From Siphonodentalium dalli (Eukaryota; Mollusca; Scaphopoda; Gadilida; Siphonodentaliidae): a DNA stretch of 64,000 nt. Shown here in pieces: positions 11,641-24,043 of this stretch; the first letter of the stretch is position 1; the number at the start of each line of letters is the position of its first letter. The position numbers and the translations under genes are program-made. Under the pieces are notes generated by a model. The model was not told where the DNA came from, did no database searches, and was given only the letters and a program-made list of their open reading frames with translations. Location: positions 169,580,664-169,644,663 of the forward strand of contig CP136066.1 in NCBI GenBank assembly GCA_032622095.1. Direction: 5' to 3'.

Positions 11641-12829
11641 GTTTTATTTGAAATTCACTTCACAAAATAAAAGAACATTTTTGTTTACAGCGTGGCTATC
11701 TCCAGAAGATGGGGTAGACGTATATTTTGTGTGTCTCATATGTTGTTTTTTTTACGCTGTTCCACCTATTGATCATGCTCTTCCTGTCCTTTGTTGTGTT
11801 TTTTCTGCATATCTTCCAGGGGGGGGGGGGTCGTGAGAAAATTTACACATACAGGGCCCAAACAAAAATGTACAGCCCTTTTGCTACCCACCCACCCTTT
11901 TTGTGCAAAAAAAATATTTTGTTCCGCCTGATTTTTTGGACCCACCCCCTAAAATAAGAAAAAAATCATTTTAAATCTATTCAAGACCAAATCAAACAGA
12001 ATCGAAGGTAAGTTTTAAATTGGTCCGTTTCTGGCAGATTCCAAGGGTTCAACAATTGAAAAACTATCAACGGTTATGATGTTGTTTTCGACATTGAAAA
12101 AATACATTTTGAATAAAAAGTGTTTTATTCTACAGTATGCACATATATTGTGAGGTAATATGTATAGTGCCAATAAGCCAACATTGTGTTTAATTTTTAC
12201 ATAAATAGTCCAGTTACTAATTAATGACTTCTTCACCGTTGTTCCCAAAAAGGTGCCACCAACCATCATACCAGAACACCTTATAGCCATACCTGCAATG
12301 ACAGTTATATAGTATACTAGCAGTGTTACCTGGCGTTGCCCAGGTTAAGGTGATGTGAAACCCTCTGTGGATATTGTTGGTGGGAATAGAGAATACTCTT
12401 GCTCTCAAAGTGTTACACGTATTCTCATAAATTGTATATCCAAATGGCATCACAAAACATGATTCTTACACATGGAATATAAGTAGTGGCTCAACTTGTC
12501 AGATCTGAGCGATTATCATTTTGTTTATCGCATTTAATCCGTCCCACCAATAAAGAAGTATTTATTTATTTACAACTGCGTATACTTCAGACGTTATATC
12601 ATAGAACATGAAGATCGTAAACACATTAGTTCGAAAAAATAAAAGACGAAAATTGTGTTTTACATAGAGCTGTATCAATCAATCAGTCAATCAATCTAGT
12701 TTATCATATATCTTCATGAAGATACAGATGTTTTAAAGATATGTCCAGGTGCTCCTCTGTTCTGGTGTTATATACTGGCTAATCATTTTCAGTTTAAATG
12801 AAATGATGTTATGCACGTATAGCAGCTAA
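11641..12829. other. No gene seen; G-run and short dispersed motifs
   Basis: Contains a run of G at 11820-11831 and a C-rich stretch near 11890. Near 12325-12350 lies CTGGCGTTGCCCAGG, a hairpin-forming motif found in dispersed animal repeats. Nothing coding is recognised. Confidence 0.45.
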
Positions 12830-13132
12830 ATGTGCCCGACACAGCGAGATTTTGAGTTGTTTATGTTAGGCGATGAGTCTGTTCTAAAAAATGAAATAAA
12901 TCCTCTGCATCTGGCAGATATACCATTGTCAGATGTCAAAATTGTGATTGTGAAATTGGAATACCAAAAACACCTTAGAACGACATGGATATGGCCTGGG
13001 AGATTACTATATATAACTTTGTTGGATATCGGCGAATTGAACAATGATAGTGAATCTCCTCTCGTCATCCATGACCCAAACGACCCCAAATGTGATTTAG
13101 TTCATCAAATCATTAGAGAAGAACGTGCATGA
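12830..13132 (+). CDS. Unrecognised 100-codon frame
   Basis: An ATG-started frame with a balanced composition and no low-complexity bias. It ends where the satellite array begins. I recognise no domain. It may be an exon or chance; the opposite strand is open over most of the same interval. Confidence 0.2.
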   Translation: MCPTQRDFELFMLGDESVLKNEINPLHLADIPLSDVKIVIVKLEYQKHLRTTWIWPGRLLYITLLDIGELNNDSESPLVIHDPNDPKCDLVHQIIREERA

Positions 13133-14575
13133 ATTTGGTGAAATTAGTGCTAAATATATTTGTATCAACTTTGGTGCAACTCCCCTCATGCATGACTTGA
13201 ACCGCGCCACTTTTGTCATATTTAAACCACGTCTATTAGACTCATGCATGCATTATATAATGGAGATGATTATATATAAGTTTGGTGGTAATCGGCAACT
13301 AAACAAATTCTTATCATAGTTATTACCCCCCCCCCACATCTCTCACCCAAACGGCACCAATTTCGCGTCTTTGTTTGGTCACCAATTTCGCGTCTTTAAA
13401 TCACACGTTTATATTCCTCGTATCATGGAGAAGAAGAATATATCAATTTGGTCGAAATCTGTGCAAAAAATAGCCCCTCCCCTGACACCAACAACGTCAC
13501 TTTAGAAAATTTTAACCCACACCATTATCTTACTCATAAAAAGTTACCCCTGTTAGACCGCATTGGTGCCATCTCGATTGTACCCTTAAAGTTATATATA
13601 GAACACAGACAGATATTCGCAAATATTTGATTCATTGTATCATTTGAGAAGAACGTGTATGGGTTTGATGGTAATTGGCACTAAACATGCATATTTTTTA
13701 AAGATTTTGATGACCCTCCCGTCCCTATTTCGGACTCAAGCGGTGCCACCTTTGACATCATTAAACCACGCACTTAGACTCATTATAGAGATGAATATAT
13801 ATACAATTTATGTATACAAATTCGTATCAAATTTAGGGCCACCATTGTATATCTCTCACCCAAAAGAACCAAATTGGCGCATTTAAACCACACGATTAGA
13901 TTATTCATATCACGGAGAAGAATATGTATCAATCAGGTGGAAATCGGCGCTAAACATATTGTTTATCAATGTTTGTGTCCCTCTCACCCTCTAGGCACCC
14001 CTGACTCGGATGACCCCACTTCTTTAAACCACGCAATTAGACTCCTGATATCATGGAGATTATTATTTGTAAGTTTGGTGCTAATCCGCGACTAAACAAA
14101 TTTTTATCAAATTTAGTGCCCACCCCACCCCACCCATCTCACACCAAAGCAGCACCAATATGACGTCTTTAAATCACACGATTAGATTCCTCATATCATG
14201 GATAATAATGTGTATCAATTTGGTGGAAATTGGCGCTAAAAATATTGTGTATCAATTTTTGTGCCCCTCTCCCTTTTAGTGCACCCCTGACTCGAATGAC
14301 GCCACTTTTGACAGTTTTAAGCCACGCCATTAGACACCTCATACCATGGGGATGAATTTGTATAAGTTTGGTGGCAATCGCCGACTAAACCAATTCTTAT
14401 CAGATTTAGTACCCACACACCGCCCCCCCCCCCAAAAAAAATATCTCATCACAACGACACCAATTTGGCGTCTTTAAATCACACAATAAGATTCCTTGTA
14501 TCATGGAGAAGATCTCAGAAGAATGTGCATCAATTTGGTGGAATTCGGCGCTAAAATTATTTTTGATCAATTACA
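13120..14575 (+). repeat. Satellite array, unit about 310 bp
   Basis: About five diverged units in tandem. Each has TATCAATTTGGTGGAAATCGG-like, CACGCAATTAGACTC-like and CACCAATTTGGCGTCTTTAA-like blocks, with C-rich stretches (13325-13336, 14424-14432) in the same place in the unit. Each unit also seems to contain two related half-units of about 150 bp that share ATCATGGAGAAG. No coding capacity. Confidence 0.8.
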
Positions 14576-15493
14576 GCGGCATACCACCAGCGTCCACATA
14601 CGTCCACAGACGTAAGGTAACGTAACGTGAGGAACATTATGTGCGCCATGAAGAAGTCACTGGAGCATTGAAAACTATGATAGCGCTTACGATATAAGCA
14701 ATCATTGATTATGTCATTCTAAAGCATCCCGCTTTATGCACAAGGCCCCACCTAAATCCTGAAATTCGGGGTAATGGTCTGTGATGTGTCGATCCTAATC
14801 TCGCACATCAGCACGCGTCGACCATTAAATCCACCAGTAAACAATTACTTGAGTAAACCATTGTATTCTGTCCAAGTGTTCCAGTTGTCAGTGGTATTGA
14901 TGGGGGAAAGATCGTACAACGGTTAGTTTCATTTGGGAAATCACCCCTCTTCGTACATGTATTAGATATACGATTACATGCGAACAACTGAACAAATTGT
15001 CCAGATACGCAAAACAAGCAGCATGTACTTCGATTTCAGTGAATTACAAATCTGGGCTATTCGGGAATCGAACCCACTGCGCCATCGCTATGACACTATG
15101 AACGTAACCTGTTGAGTTATAGAACACTATGTGGGCGTTTAATAGTTTGTTGTGAAAATAAGCTGTTATGTGCGATGTCAGTGCACGTAGCTGATATAAG
15201 CTACAATGTGTGATGTACGTATTTCGTATCGATTCTGAATGCATGTCGCAGCTTTGGGCGGAAGGCCCCACTTAAATCCTGAAATTCGGGGTAATGGTCT
15301 GTGATGTACCGCTCCTGGTCTCACCCAGCGGACATGCGTCGCCCATTAGATCCACCAGAAAACGAAGCAATTACCTGAGCAGGCCATTGTAGTCTGTCAA
15401 AGTGCTCAAACCATTCTCGTTAAGTGGCGCGCTTGTGACACTTCGCGGCCTGTAATTATCGCATTTGATCGGTATCAAGTGTATGTCATTATC
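14576..15493. repeat. Diverged direct duplication of about 150 bp
   Basis: 14741-14890 and 15263-15410 share AAATCCTGAAATTCGGGG, GGTCTGTGATGT, a CGTCG-CCATTA block and CCACCAG. The rest is unremarkable. A minus-strand GGCGCAGTGGGTTCGATTCC near 15060-15095 resembles RNA polymerase III promoter boxes but lacks their normal spacing. Confidence 0.55.
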
Positions 15494-15668
15494 ACTAGGA
15501 ACGCCCCGCCCGGTATGTACCGACATAGGTATATTGTAGAGCTTTATTCTATAGCCAGCGGCCATCGCGTCAATAGTGTCGTCCTAACGTGAACTTTGCT
15601 ATTTTAGAAGTGTGATTACGACTGTGTTGAGTAAAAGACTAACCAAGCACATTGGCGACATTGCCGAG
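15494..15668 (+). repeat. Direct repeat, partner of 17098-17275
   Basis: The block from about AGGAACGCC through GGTATATTGTAGAG and AGTGTGATTACGA to ATTGGCGACATTG recurs at 17098-17275 in the same order with roughly 75-80% identity by eye. The two copies enclose the TIR element at 15716-16644. Confidence 0.65.
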
Positions 15669-15715
15669 CAAACAATTAGGCAATTGTCACATAATAGTAT
15701 ATCACACTTTTGAGC

Positions 15716-16644
15716 GGTGTGACTAAACACCACCGGACCAGCCCGGTACAGCCCGGACCCACCCGGACCCCCCATATGGATTATATGAGTGATTTTAAGG
15801 CCAATATAAGTGCAGGGGTGTCATGGAAACCCACTCAGGGTCGCTATTAACCATCAAAATGTCGGCATCGGCGAAAATGTTCGCCGCGAAATGAAGCTAA
15901 CAGCCCGGACCGACCCTGCTGCATCCAGGTGAGATTTTAGTATTCATATCTGTGCGAGGGTGTTAACGAAACCCAAATACGCACGGAGAGTGGTCAAGGT
16001 CAAACGGAAGTGCCGCTTATTAACCCCTAAACTTCCCAGATTCAGCCAGAATTACAAAATTGCGCCCCCAATAAACAAACTCACAGCCCGGACCCCCTTA
16101 ATGTCCTCGTACTTCTAATAACTCCTTACATATGTGTTGTGGAACTACCCTCGATTACACTCACGAAGATACAAGGGCGAGTCGCCCACAAATGCCTGGC
16201 AATTGACCCCCTAAATACCGCCATCGACTATTATGTTTACCCATAACGACGCTGACAGCCCGGACCAGCCCGGACCATCCCGATCCAGCCCGGATCCCCC
16301 ATATGGACTATATGAGTGATTTTAAGGCCAATATAAGTGCAGAGGTGTCATGGAAACCCACTCAGGGTCGCTATTAACCCTCAAAATGCCGGCATCGGCG
16401 AAAATGTTCGCCTGAAATGAAGCTAACAGCCCGGACAGCCCCTGCTGCGTCCAGGTGTGATTTTAGTATTCATATCTGTGCGAGGGTGTTAATGAAAACC
16501 AAATACGCACGGAGAGTGGTCAAGGTCAAACGGACTAAAATCACATGACACCCCTGCACTTATATTGCCCTTAAAATCACTCATATAGTCCATATGGGGG
16601 GTCCGGGCTGGTCCGGGCTGGTCCGGGCGGTGTTTAGTCACACC
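15716..16644. mobile_element. TIR element with GC-rich repeated interior
   Basis: Ends GGTGTGACTAAACACC and GGTGTTTAGTCACACC are inverted copies, and the inverted match continues about 110 bp inward through CAGCCCGGAC-type repeats, CCCCCATATGGA and TTATATTG-type blocks. TTTGAG lies just outside both ends, one or two bases from the TIR, and may be the target duplication. The interior holds a direct repeat (15765-15910 against 16300-16440), so the element looks built from two half-units. It is non-coding and distinctly more GC-rich than its flanks. Confidence 0.7.
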
Positions 16645-17097
16645 CCTTTGAGTGATGGACTTGGGTGATTGACTTTAGAATTACAAAGTGTCTTAGGTTA
16701 TATGCGATTTTAGCTACCAAATGCGACAATTTATCGCACCGTTGACTCTTGCTAGATATTTGACATTTAACACATACACCATGGCTCCTATTCACCAGCG
16801 GAATGTATACATAGTCCAGGATGTTTACACCGGATGACCAGATGAGATGACCACCCATTGTATGAATGGTCGCTACTCTCGTTACGAGAGAAGCGTTCAG
16901 CTTATCGGATCAAGGCCATTTAATAACACCGGCGATCATGCGCGTCACAACCTCACCCACCGAAGACCACATATACCGTCATTACTCTGTGAAATAAACC
17001 ACCTAAAATAAACCAGCCTGGTGAATATGACCCCAGGTCAGAGGTGTGCACATACATCAGGATTTACAGTGATCATACTATCCATGTAGTATTATCA
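16645..17097. other. No gene seen
   Basis: No recognisable gene or repeat. The minus-strand frame at 16634-16858 is unrecognised. Confidence 0.45.
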
Positions 17098-17275
17098 CCA
17101 AGAACGCCCGCCCCGTATAAATATGTACCAACATACTGAATATAGGTATATTGTAGAGTTTAATAATAAACCCAGCGGGCACCATGTCAATAGAATCGTC
17201 CGAACTTGAACTTCGCTATTTTAGTAGTGTGATTACGAATGTGCTACATAAAAGACTGACATATTGGCGACATTG
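17098..17275 (+). repeat. Direct repeat, partner of 15494-15668
   Basis: Second copy of the block described at 15494-15668. The remainder up to 17559 holds nothing recognisable. Confidence 0.6.
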
Positions 17276-17559
17276 TATATAATAGCAAAGATTTTGTGAC
17301 TCTCACATATAGCTATCCGTTGTAGTTAACGACAAATCCATCATAGTCACAATCGTTCCACTGAAGATGAACTGACTCCTTCTATAACTATTTATGATTA
17401 GGATAGTTACAAACTCTTTAAAATTATTCCCACTTGACTTTGAGACAATTTATTAATATCTAGATACAGGTTCACGTATATCCCAAATACTGTCAGTCGA
17501 CGGTATCCAGAACAATAGATATAGCAAGTTTCACATATATAACTAAAACAGCCAACATG

Positions 17560-18060
17560 TTAAAGGTACGGGAGGCCTTGGCAGTGGGTATCCTGTGAAT
17601 ATATTTTCACCCGTCAAAAACCGCCACAAACAGAAAGAATATTAAAATGTAGATAGACTTTGTTCCTATACAAATAATAAATATCACGTAAACAGTATGT
17701 TATTGTCACATGTTTGACCATTGTTATGTAAACAAAAGCATAAAAAGTAACTTTCCTGGTGTTTGTTTATATTGTGATGGTAAACATAAAGAGCGTTCTT
17801 TGTTGCTGCATTCCTTATATGGAACTAATAAAGAGCGTTTATATAATTTATGTGTGTTTAGCCAATAGCATAGTGCTGTCGTCTGTAACACAATCAGACT
17901 CTTGCTTATGTAAATATAGTAGGTCTTTGTGATAGCATGCTGTTTACGCGATGGTCATGGTATATATGATCGAAACTTTATACGTTTTAATGTTTTTCTG
18001 TTTGTGACGATTGGAACAAATATGAATATTTTCGACAACTAAGCCCTCCTGTGCCTTTAA
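17560..18060. mobile_element. TTAA miniature element, copy B
   Basis: Same structure as copies A and C. The TTAA-flanked ends, AAGGTACGGGAGGCC on the left and CCCTCCTGTGCCTT on the right, are somewhat diverged. It is 501 bp and non-coding. Confidence 0.8.
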
Positions 18061-18269
18061 CTGAAGTAAAATGCGGTTCATGGCACGTGACACACATGCG
18101 TTAGGTGGTGCCAAGTAACTAAGCCAACGAGATCACCCGTGCTAATTCACGTTTCACTTTACTATATGTTGTTGTTGTTTTGTAATCAGGTTGCACACTC
18201 ACACACGAATGTTCGAGTGAACTTCCGTTATTCGGGCCTTATAACGAATTTTCCGATTTTTGTATCAAC

Positions 18270-18440
18270 CCATATACCCTGTGCCAATGCATTCTCTTAT
18301 ATATGCGAGTCGACCATAGGTCGCCTCGCATATATAAGAGAATGCATTGGCCTAACAGTTTTTCATCATTTGTTATTATTTTTTTTACAATTTTTTACAA
18401 TTTTAATAATTTTTTCTGATATTCCTTAACAGACTTATTT
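18270..18440. mobile_element. 67-bp palindrome with AT-rich tail
   Basis: A near-perfect 67-bp palindrome occupies 18284-18350. The arms run CCAATGCATTCTCTTATATA, then TGCGAG, around a centre with CGACC-ATA-GGTCG. It is preceded by ACCCTGT and followed by the T-rich filler of this family. Only the left half of an element is present. Confidence 0.75.
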
Positions 18441-18529
18441 TGTTGGGATAAAAATTTAGTTTTTGTATACATGAGTTGCTCTACTCTCCGACCGCGTTTG
18501 ACTAAATAGTTTGTTTTGTTTTTGTAGTT

Positions 18530-18625
18530 TTGGGGGGGGGGGGGGGCTAACCCCGGGATCTTCGAAAGGGTCGAGTGACCCTTTCCTTAACCCCTCATTT
18601 TCAGCTTTATTATGAAAAACATGAA
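18530..18625 (+). repeat. G-run and LINE-like 3' tail
   Basis: A run of about 15 G (18533-18547) is followed by CTAACCCCGGGATCTTCGAA and CCTTAACCCCTCATTTT, closely resembling the LINE tail at 11590-11640. It is probably the truncated 3' end of a related LINE. Downstream to 18775 the sequence is open but low-complexity. Confidence 0.45.
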
Positions 18626-20425
18626 GACAAAAAGAAAAAAAGCAAGCAATTTTTAGTTCATCTTTTCTTTGTCCTTTTCTTCCTATGCCTCTTCGCCGGT
18701 GGTGGTGCTGACGACGAGGCATCCGAGGGAGGTGTGCTGGTGTCAGTGTCGTGGATTGTGACATCAACTGACTAAATAGTAAGCGACATCTCCACTTTTT
18801 ATGACACAACAGAGTTCTAATTTCCAATTACGCGTTCCAATACAGACCACAAACGCCACTTCCGTGGTGGATATTGGGCAACGTACCATAGGAGAGAGCA
18901 ACATCACTACTATTCGTTGTGAGTGACAGACGTTGGCATTAAGCCACACATAGGTCACAGGAGCTCGACCAGTAAGGTGTATAGCTAATTACAACGGCGC
19001 ATTGGAGCAGATATTCGGACTAGCCACCGGAGCATTCTCATGTGTAAATAGCATATATACTTTTTATCATGTTCCATAAATAATGACTGACAATAAAGCA
19101 TTACTTACTTGGAAGCTGGTTCCAATTCCGGATAATACTGAATGAAAGTGAATTGGAGGAATTGTAAATTAGCTTGACGCAGCTTTTGACAAATTAGAAT
19201 ACTTTGTGTCCACTGATAATGACTTGGCAAAATTGACAAACAAGCGACAGTAAACCATTCGAATGAAGTCATTACAACTCGTCCATAAATTGTGTAGCAA
19301 CATGAACAGAACAGAACATGGCTGTTTGGAGATCACAATCGCAGTGAAGTATAGTGTTTGCGCTAGACCGAAATTTGTTTTACCAAATGTTTGGCCAAAA
19401 TGAAAATTTTATTGGCCAAATTAAAAAAAACTTTGGCCAAATTAAATCCTGATTTTCTGGGCGGTTCACAGTGACTAAAAAAAAATATCTTTATTTATCC
19501 TCAACATATAAATGAAGATACAATGTATATAAGTTTATAAATACATAGTACAAATAATGCAAACACGCATAGGAAACATCACTGCACATAATAAGTACAA
19601 GGTTTAACGGAATTATTTACTCTCTCGAATCCAGGCCCGTTTATGGTGAATAGCATGTATATTGGAAACGACCTTACTCAACCTAGGCCTGGATACACCA
19701 TTAATTTTGCGTGGTCAATCGTGTGAATCCGAACTCCACTGAATTAACATAATGTTCTCATATCGGCATTACCCAAGAAAATTATAAAATTCAGCCAATC
19801 TTTCAGATCAGATATCTCATAAAATGAGAAATACATACTACACTCTAGCAGGAAAGCCAATGACTTGATCTTGTTCTTGGTTTAAACAATATTTTATTTC
19901 TTCCCAAAATTATATAATTATAAAACATGACACATGTATGAATAGAAGACTAGAAGGGAGGAAGAGGATTTGACAACAAGCATCAGATGCTTATATAGAG
20001 CCATCTCCTCAGAGGAGAATAGATTACATATATTATAGTGTTCAGTGAGAAGTGGAAGTCAAGATTAAGTGAGAGGAAGAGATACAGAGCATGATAAGAA
20101 GATTAATGAACAGTTGGGTGAGAACAGAGGGGAAAAAAGCAATTAACACATATATTTACAATGATCACTACCCTTATGCATGTTATTGTTTTACATAGGA
20201 AAATTTTAAACTATTTGTGTCGAGTGGAGTCAATAGTTTGCCAGTACCTTAATATGTTTTTTTGTTTTTTAGTTTTTTGTTTTTGGATCGAGTTATTGAA
20301 ATTATTGCTACATTGTTAGCTATATACATGTATATGATTTATTGCTATATCATTTTTTTTTTGTGTCTCTGAAGACTATCAAATTCGAGCAGCTACTTAT
20401 TGTGAATATCAGAAATACAATTGGC
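18626..20425. other. No gene seen; possible retroposed 3' end
   Basis: On the minus strand, AATAAAGATATTTTTTTT ends at about 19480: a polyadenylation-like signal followed by an A-tract on that strand, suggesting a retroposed 3' end extending to the right. At 19389-19445 the motif TTGGCCAAA recurs several times. No coding sequence is recognised. Confidence 0.4.
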
Positions 20426-20900
20426 GACTAACGAAATCGATTGCTTGTTAGTATAAATGTTTGAGTTGCCTCAAATATGGCCTTATTGAGTCTTTTGGGA
20501 AATGAAATAGATCCCTTAAGTAAAATATCAGATCTCCACAAAGTTTGTGCTAATACTGAGACAATTTCAAGTCTCGACTTCCCCACATGAGCATTTATCA
20601 GATTCGTTTAAATGGTTGCGACTGAGATCATCATTGAGGTTACTGCATCCTAGTCGAAGTTGCGTGTGAATTAACTGGGCTTTGCGGCATTTGCTATAGC
20701 TATAACGGCGAACATTCTTTTGTCTTAGGCGCAGATTTGTATTCAATTTGTATTTGAAATTTTCTAGAGTTTCTGAGTTTTTCAGGTCATCAGATAATTT
20801 ATTCCACTGGCGTGTTGTCGCGGACAAGAATGATCGTTGATATGATGATGTGTCCGGAAAACGGGGTATTGTTCTTCATCCGTAATGGCAAAGTTACTGG
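20426..20900 (-). pseudogene. LINE ORF2 C-terminal fragment
   Basis: The minus strand encodes the tail of a non-LTR retrotransposon ORF2: a frame with SATTRQWNKL, then F-K-Y-K-L, then an R-L-G-C-S motif and a C-S-C-G-x-x-E-T zinc-knuckle-like motif (ending 20567). After a frameshift it continues to a TAG at about 20428, closing with a T-x-R-F-like end. The preceding IPRFPDTSSYQRSF segment continues the frame upstream beyond the first in-frame start. RT and endonuclease domains are missing. Confidence 0.8.
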
Positions 20901-21641
20901 AATGCGTTGTTCTCCCCCAATGCGCCATACTGGAGCGAATTGCTTCCCTTAGGCAGCAGATCTAATTTGACCAATTTAAAGGTCATTTTGTTTATGCGCG
21001 AAACACATGCAATCTGTTCCAACCAGGTCACCAACAACTGTGTCGCTTAGTCTCCTGGGATTGCTTCCAGTCGAGGTGGAACCTCGTACACATGCCGGTG
21101 GGCCACCAGTTCAAACGAAAATAAATGGCGAAGCTGCTTTGAATCCCAATTAACTCATGTTTGACACCCACGCTCGCGACCGGGGGTAATACTTGTCTGT
21201 TGTTTGAGTGCCTGCAAACTCCATGCAGGATTGATTTCCCTTGATGACTATATAAGACCGCTGTTAGCGGTGACATTTTACTCACATCGTGGGGATCTCT
21301 GCGATATTAATATATATACTAATCGAACATAACCACATGTTTCACTCCATCAAGGACACAAAATATCGAACATAGTTTGTTTTTGTAAATTCTTACATAA
21401 AGTTTGGTCAGTCCCACCAGAACCAACGAACTATATCGCGGATGGGTGTGGTTTGGTTCTCCGATTATTTTATCAACACTATTATCGAAATGTACATGGG
21501 CAGCAATGTACATGGCAAACACCAGTAAAGTCAAGCGCAAGCATTCCAATTTGCTGTCATTTTGATGAGTATCATGCTAAAATTGTCAAAAAGGCTGCCG
21601 CTCTAAATCTCCGTTCTGTCAATATTTTTGTTAATGAGGAA
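20901..21641. other. No gene seen
   Basis: Some of the first 100 bases may belong to the LINE fragment on the minus strand. The rest is unrecognised. Confidence 0.45.
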
Positions 21642-21989
21642 ATTGTTCTCAAGCACAGTAGGAAATTTGACTTTGTGTGATCGGTTTCGCCATTTTGGCT
21701 GGAAAATGCACGCTAAATATAGAAAACCACATACTAGTAACCAGAGTCAGAAAGGAAGTATGACAGGTGCGCTCTGGTAAAGATTGGAGTGCCTGTGGTG
21801 AACTGGAGTGATTTTGCCCAGTGCAATGCCAATCTCTATTAGAGCGCACCAGTCATACTTCCTTTCTGACTCTGTCACCGGCTGGGTACCAGTCTGTGGT
21901 GTTCTATATTTAGCGCGGGTTTTTCCAGACAAGATATCGAAACCGCGATCGACCAAAGTAAAATTTCCTATGTGCTTTGAGAACAATTC
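21642..21989. mobile_element. Fold-back element, about 348 bp
   Basis: The arms from ATTGTTCTCAAGCAC (left) and GTGCTTTGAGAACAAT (right) pair along nearly the whole element. Further paired blocks are CAGAAAGGAAGTATGAC with its complement, and GCTAAATATAGAA with TTCTATATTTAGC. The centre is near 21811. Arms of about 150 bp with several mismatches indicate an old insertion. No coding capacity. Confidence 0.7.
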
Positions 21990-23446
21990 CCCCACTAAAT
22001 GTTATTGGAAAATTATAGAGCGGTAGTTTTTCTGACGCTCCTTAGCAAAATGGCAGCAAATTAGAACTCTTGTGTGTGACTTGGCATGACTGCTATCGTC
22101 CATGCATGTGCGTTTAAACTTTTATGTTATGTTGATAAAATAATCCGTGAACCAAGTCACACCGCTTCGCAATATAGTTCTTTTTGTTCTAGCTGGACTT
22201 TCTAAACTTAAGGTATACGAAATTACACACATTTTGTTAAATATTATGTGTGCTTAATAAGGGCAACAATCTGATCTGTTCGCTTAGTATATATCTTAAT
22301 ATTGCGGAAGTTCACCAAATGTAAAATGTCGCCAACCACAGTGATCTTATACCGAGTCATTAAGGAAGGTAAACCCTGCATGCATGGAGTTTGTGAACCC
22401 TCGCCGATAAAACTGACAACAATTTAATTTGGCGATAAACCACAAGAAACCTAACAAATGCAGTCAAGTGACACACAACTTAATGATCAGAACATACAAT
22501 AAACTGTGTTTGTCATGTTCGAAGTGTGAACACTGTTGTTTGCGTCGTTGTGTACCTAGTCGCGTACTTCATATCGTAAATCGGTGCACAATATTCCGAT
22601 ATATTATAAACATTATCGCATGCATTGTTAGGATAGACAAGGGTACACAGCACACACTACGGATACCATTGGTTTTGTTTGGGCAATAGTTTAGCTAATA
22701 CAATATAATTTCGCACATCGATAGTCAAATCCGGAATCATTGTTCGGATGTGTTTTTAGTTTAGTCTGGACTGAATTATAGTCTACAAATGAGTAGTGAC
22801 ACTGTTTTTATCAGGACTGTTATTAACGAACAACAAGGCTCAACGAAAAAAACATTTTAGAAATCCATTCTCATTTTGTACGACACAGACGTTGCGATAT
22901 TCCCCGACAGCATCCGTCAATTTATGTTAAGGACCAAGGGACCTCACTGGACGTAACCAGAACACAATGTTTACCATGAGAATAGACAACTTGAAAGTAT
23001 TTGCTGCAAAATATGTATTAATTTTTTTGGAGACAAATATATTTTATTTGGATTCACTTACCCTATTACTTTTATTTGCCGAATGGGTAATAATTTTAAG
23101 AAATTAAGGCAAGTACAGCAAAGTTGATAATTATTTGAAAAGCACATATTTACAGTGAATCAGGAAACAAGAATTTTTGCAGGAAAATTTTCAAGGTAAA
23201 TTACTTCTTTTTGTTTTACAGTTGCCATCTGCAATGTTTTTCTGCATCCTTTACAGACGGGTCAACCTGTGTGCAATTATTTGTAAATTTTGTATGAACA
23301 CACATTATTTTCCAGTTTGATACCAACTGTCAACTGAGGTCCCCTGACCCTTAGCAACTAGTAAAAACGATCAGTATTGAGAGCTCTCTTTGTTATATAC
23401 TGCGTATTGTGTGGCACCGTGCATTGACGCGCCTTATCAGATAATA
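21990..23446. other. No gene seen
   Basis: AT-rich sequence, no recognisable gene or repeat. Confidence 0.5.
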
Positions 23447-23627
23447 CAGTAATGCCCTACATAATCGACTCCTTAACAACAGCAGAATTATGAGTAATTT
23501 TTCAGGATTTAGTCGGAAATATGGCTTGTTGCCATTCATCGGAAAGCTCTAAATTGTAAGAGAATGCATTGACACATGGTTTTCGCAAAATTTCAGGAAG
23601 CTCTGAGACAGTCATGGAAGGGTCAAA
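23447..23627. mobile_element. Chimera of two miniature elements
   Basis: Bases 23449-23551 equal the left half of the fold-back element at 7357-7569, up to GGAAAGCTCT at its apex. There the sequence switches to AGAGAATGCATTG, the right arm of the 67-bp palindrome family, and continues with GTTTTCGCAAAATTTCAGG, which also follows the palindrome at 61378. The join falls at the apex of both palindromes. Confidence 0.7.
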
Positions 23628-23953
23628 TGATAAGGTATTAATTTGATAAGATAATAAAAATAACAAGTTTGAGACTTTCAGTGCCAAAATATCTGCATAT
23701 ATTAATTCTCAGAAGTTGTTATCATAATCAGAGGCATTATTCAATTGTTCATCGAAGGAGTGGACCCAATCATAATTTCGTTGTATTTAGGTTAATCGTA
23801 ATCACGTGGTTTCGAGTTGATGAGTATCACGCATTCAATATGACCGCCAGAAACGAGGACAATGTAATAAACTAGGATAATGATATAGTACATAGTATTT
23901 TGGTAGCTACGAGCATATGCTACACTATTTTTCAAAACAGTTGTGTCCAAACT

Positions 23954-24043
23954 CACATTCTGACCAAAGTTGTCAGTCGAAGGCACATTCTGACCAAAGT
24001 TGTCAGTCGAAGGCACATTCTGACCAAAGTTGTCAGTCGAAGG
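23954..24043 (-). repeat. 30-bp unit repeated three times
   Basis: Three exact or near-exact copies of a 30-bp unit (CACATTCTGACC, then AAAGTTGTCAG, then TCGAAGG). Because 30 is a multiple of three the minus strand stays open (decapeptide PSTDNFGQNV), but there is no other sign of coding. Confidence 0.8.

Noticed and set aside
15050..15100. tRNA or tRNA-derived SINE on the minus strand
   Set aside because: A-box-like and B-box-like motifs overlap instead of being 30-40 bases apart, and no cloverleaf can be drawn.
18456..18827. 123-codon minus frame with a His/Arg run
   Set aside because: Low-complexity sequence overlapping a G-run and a LINE-like tail; no domain.
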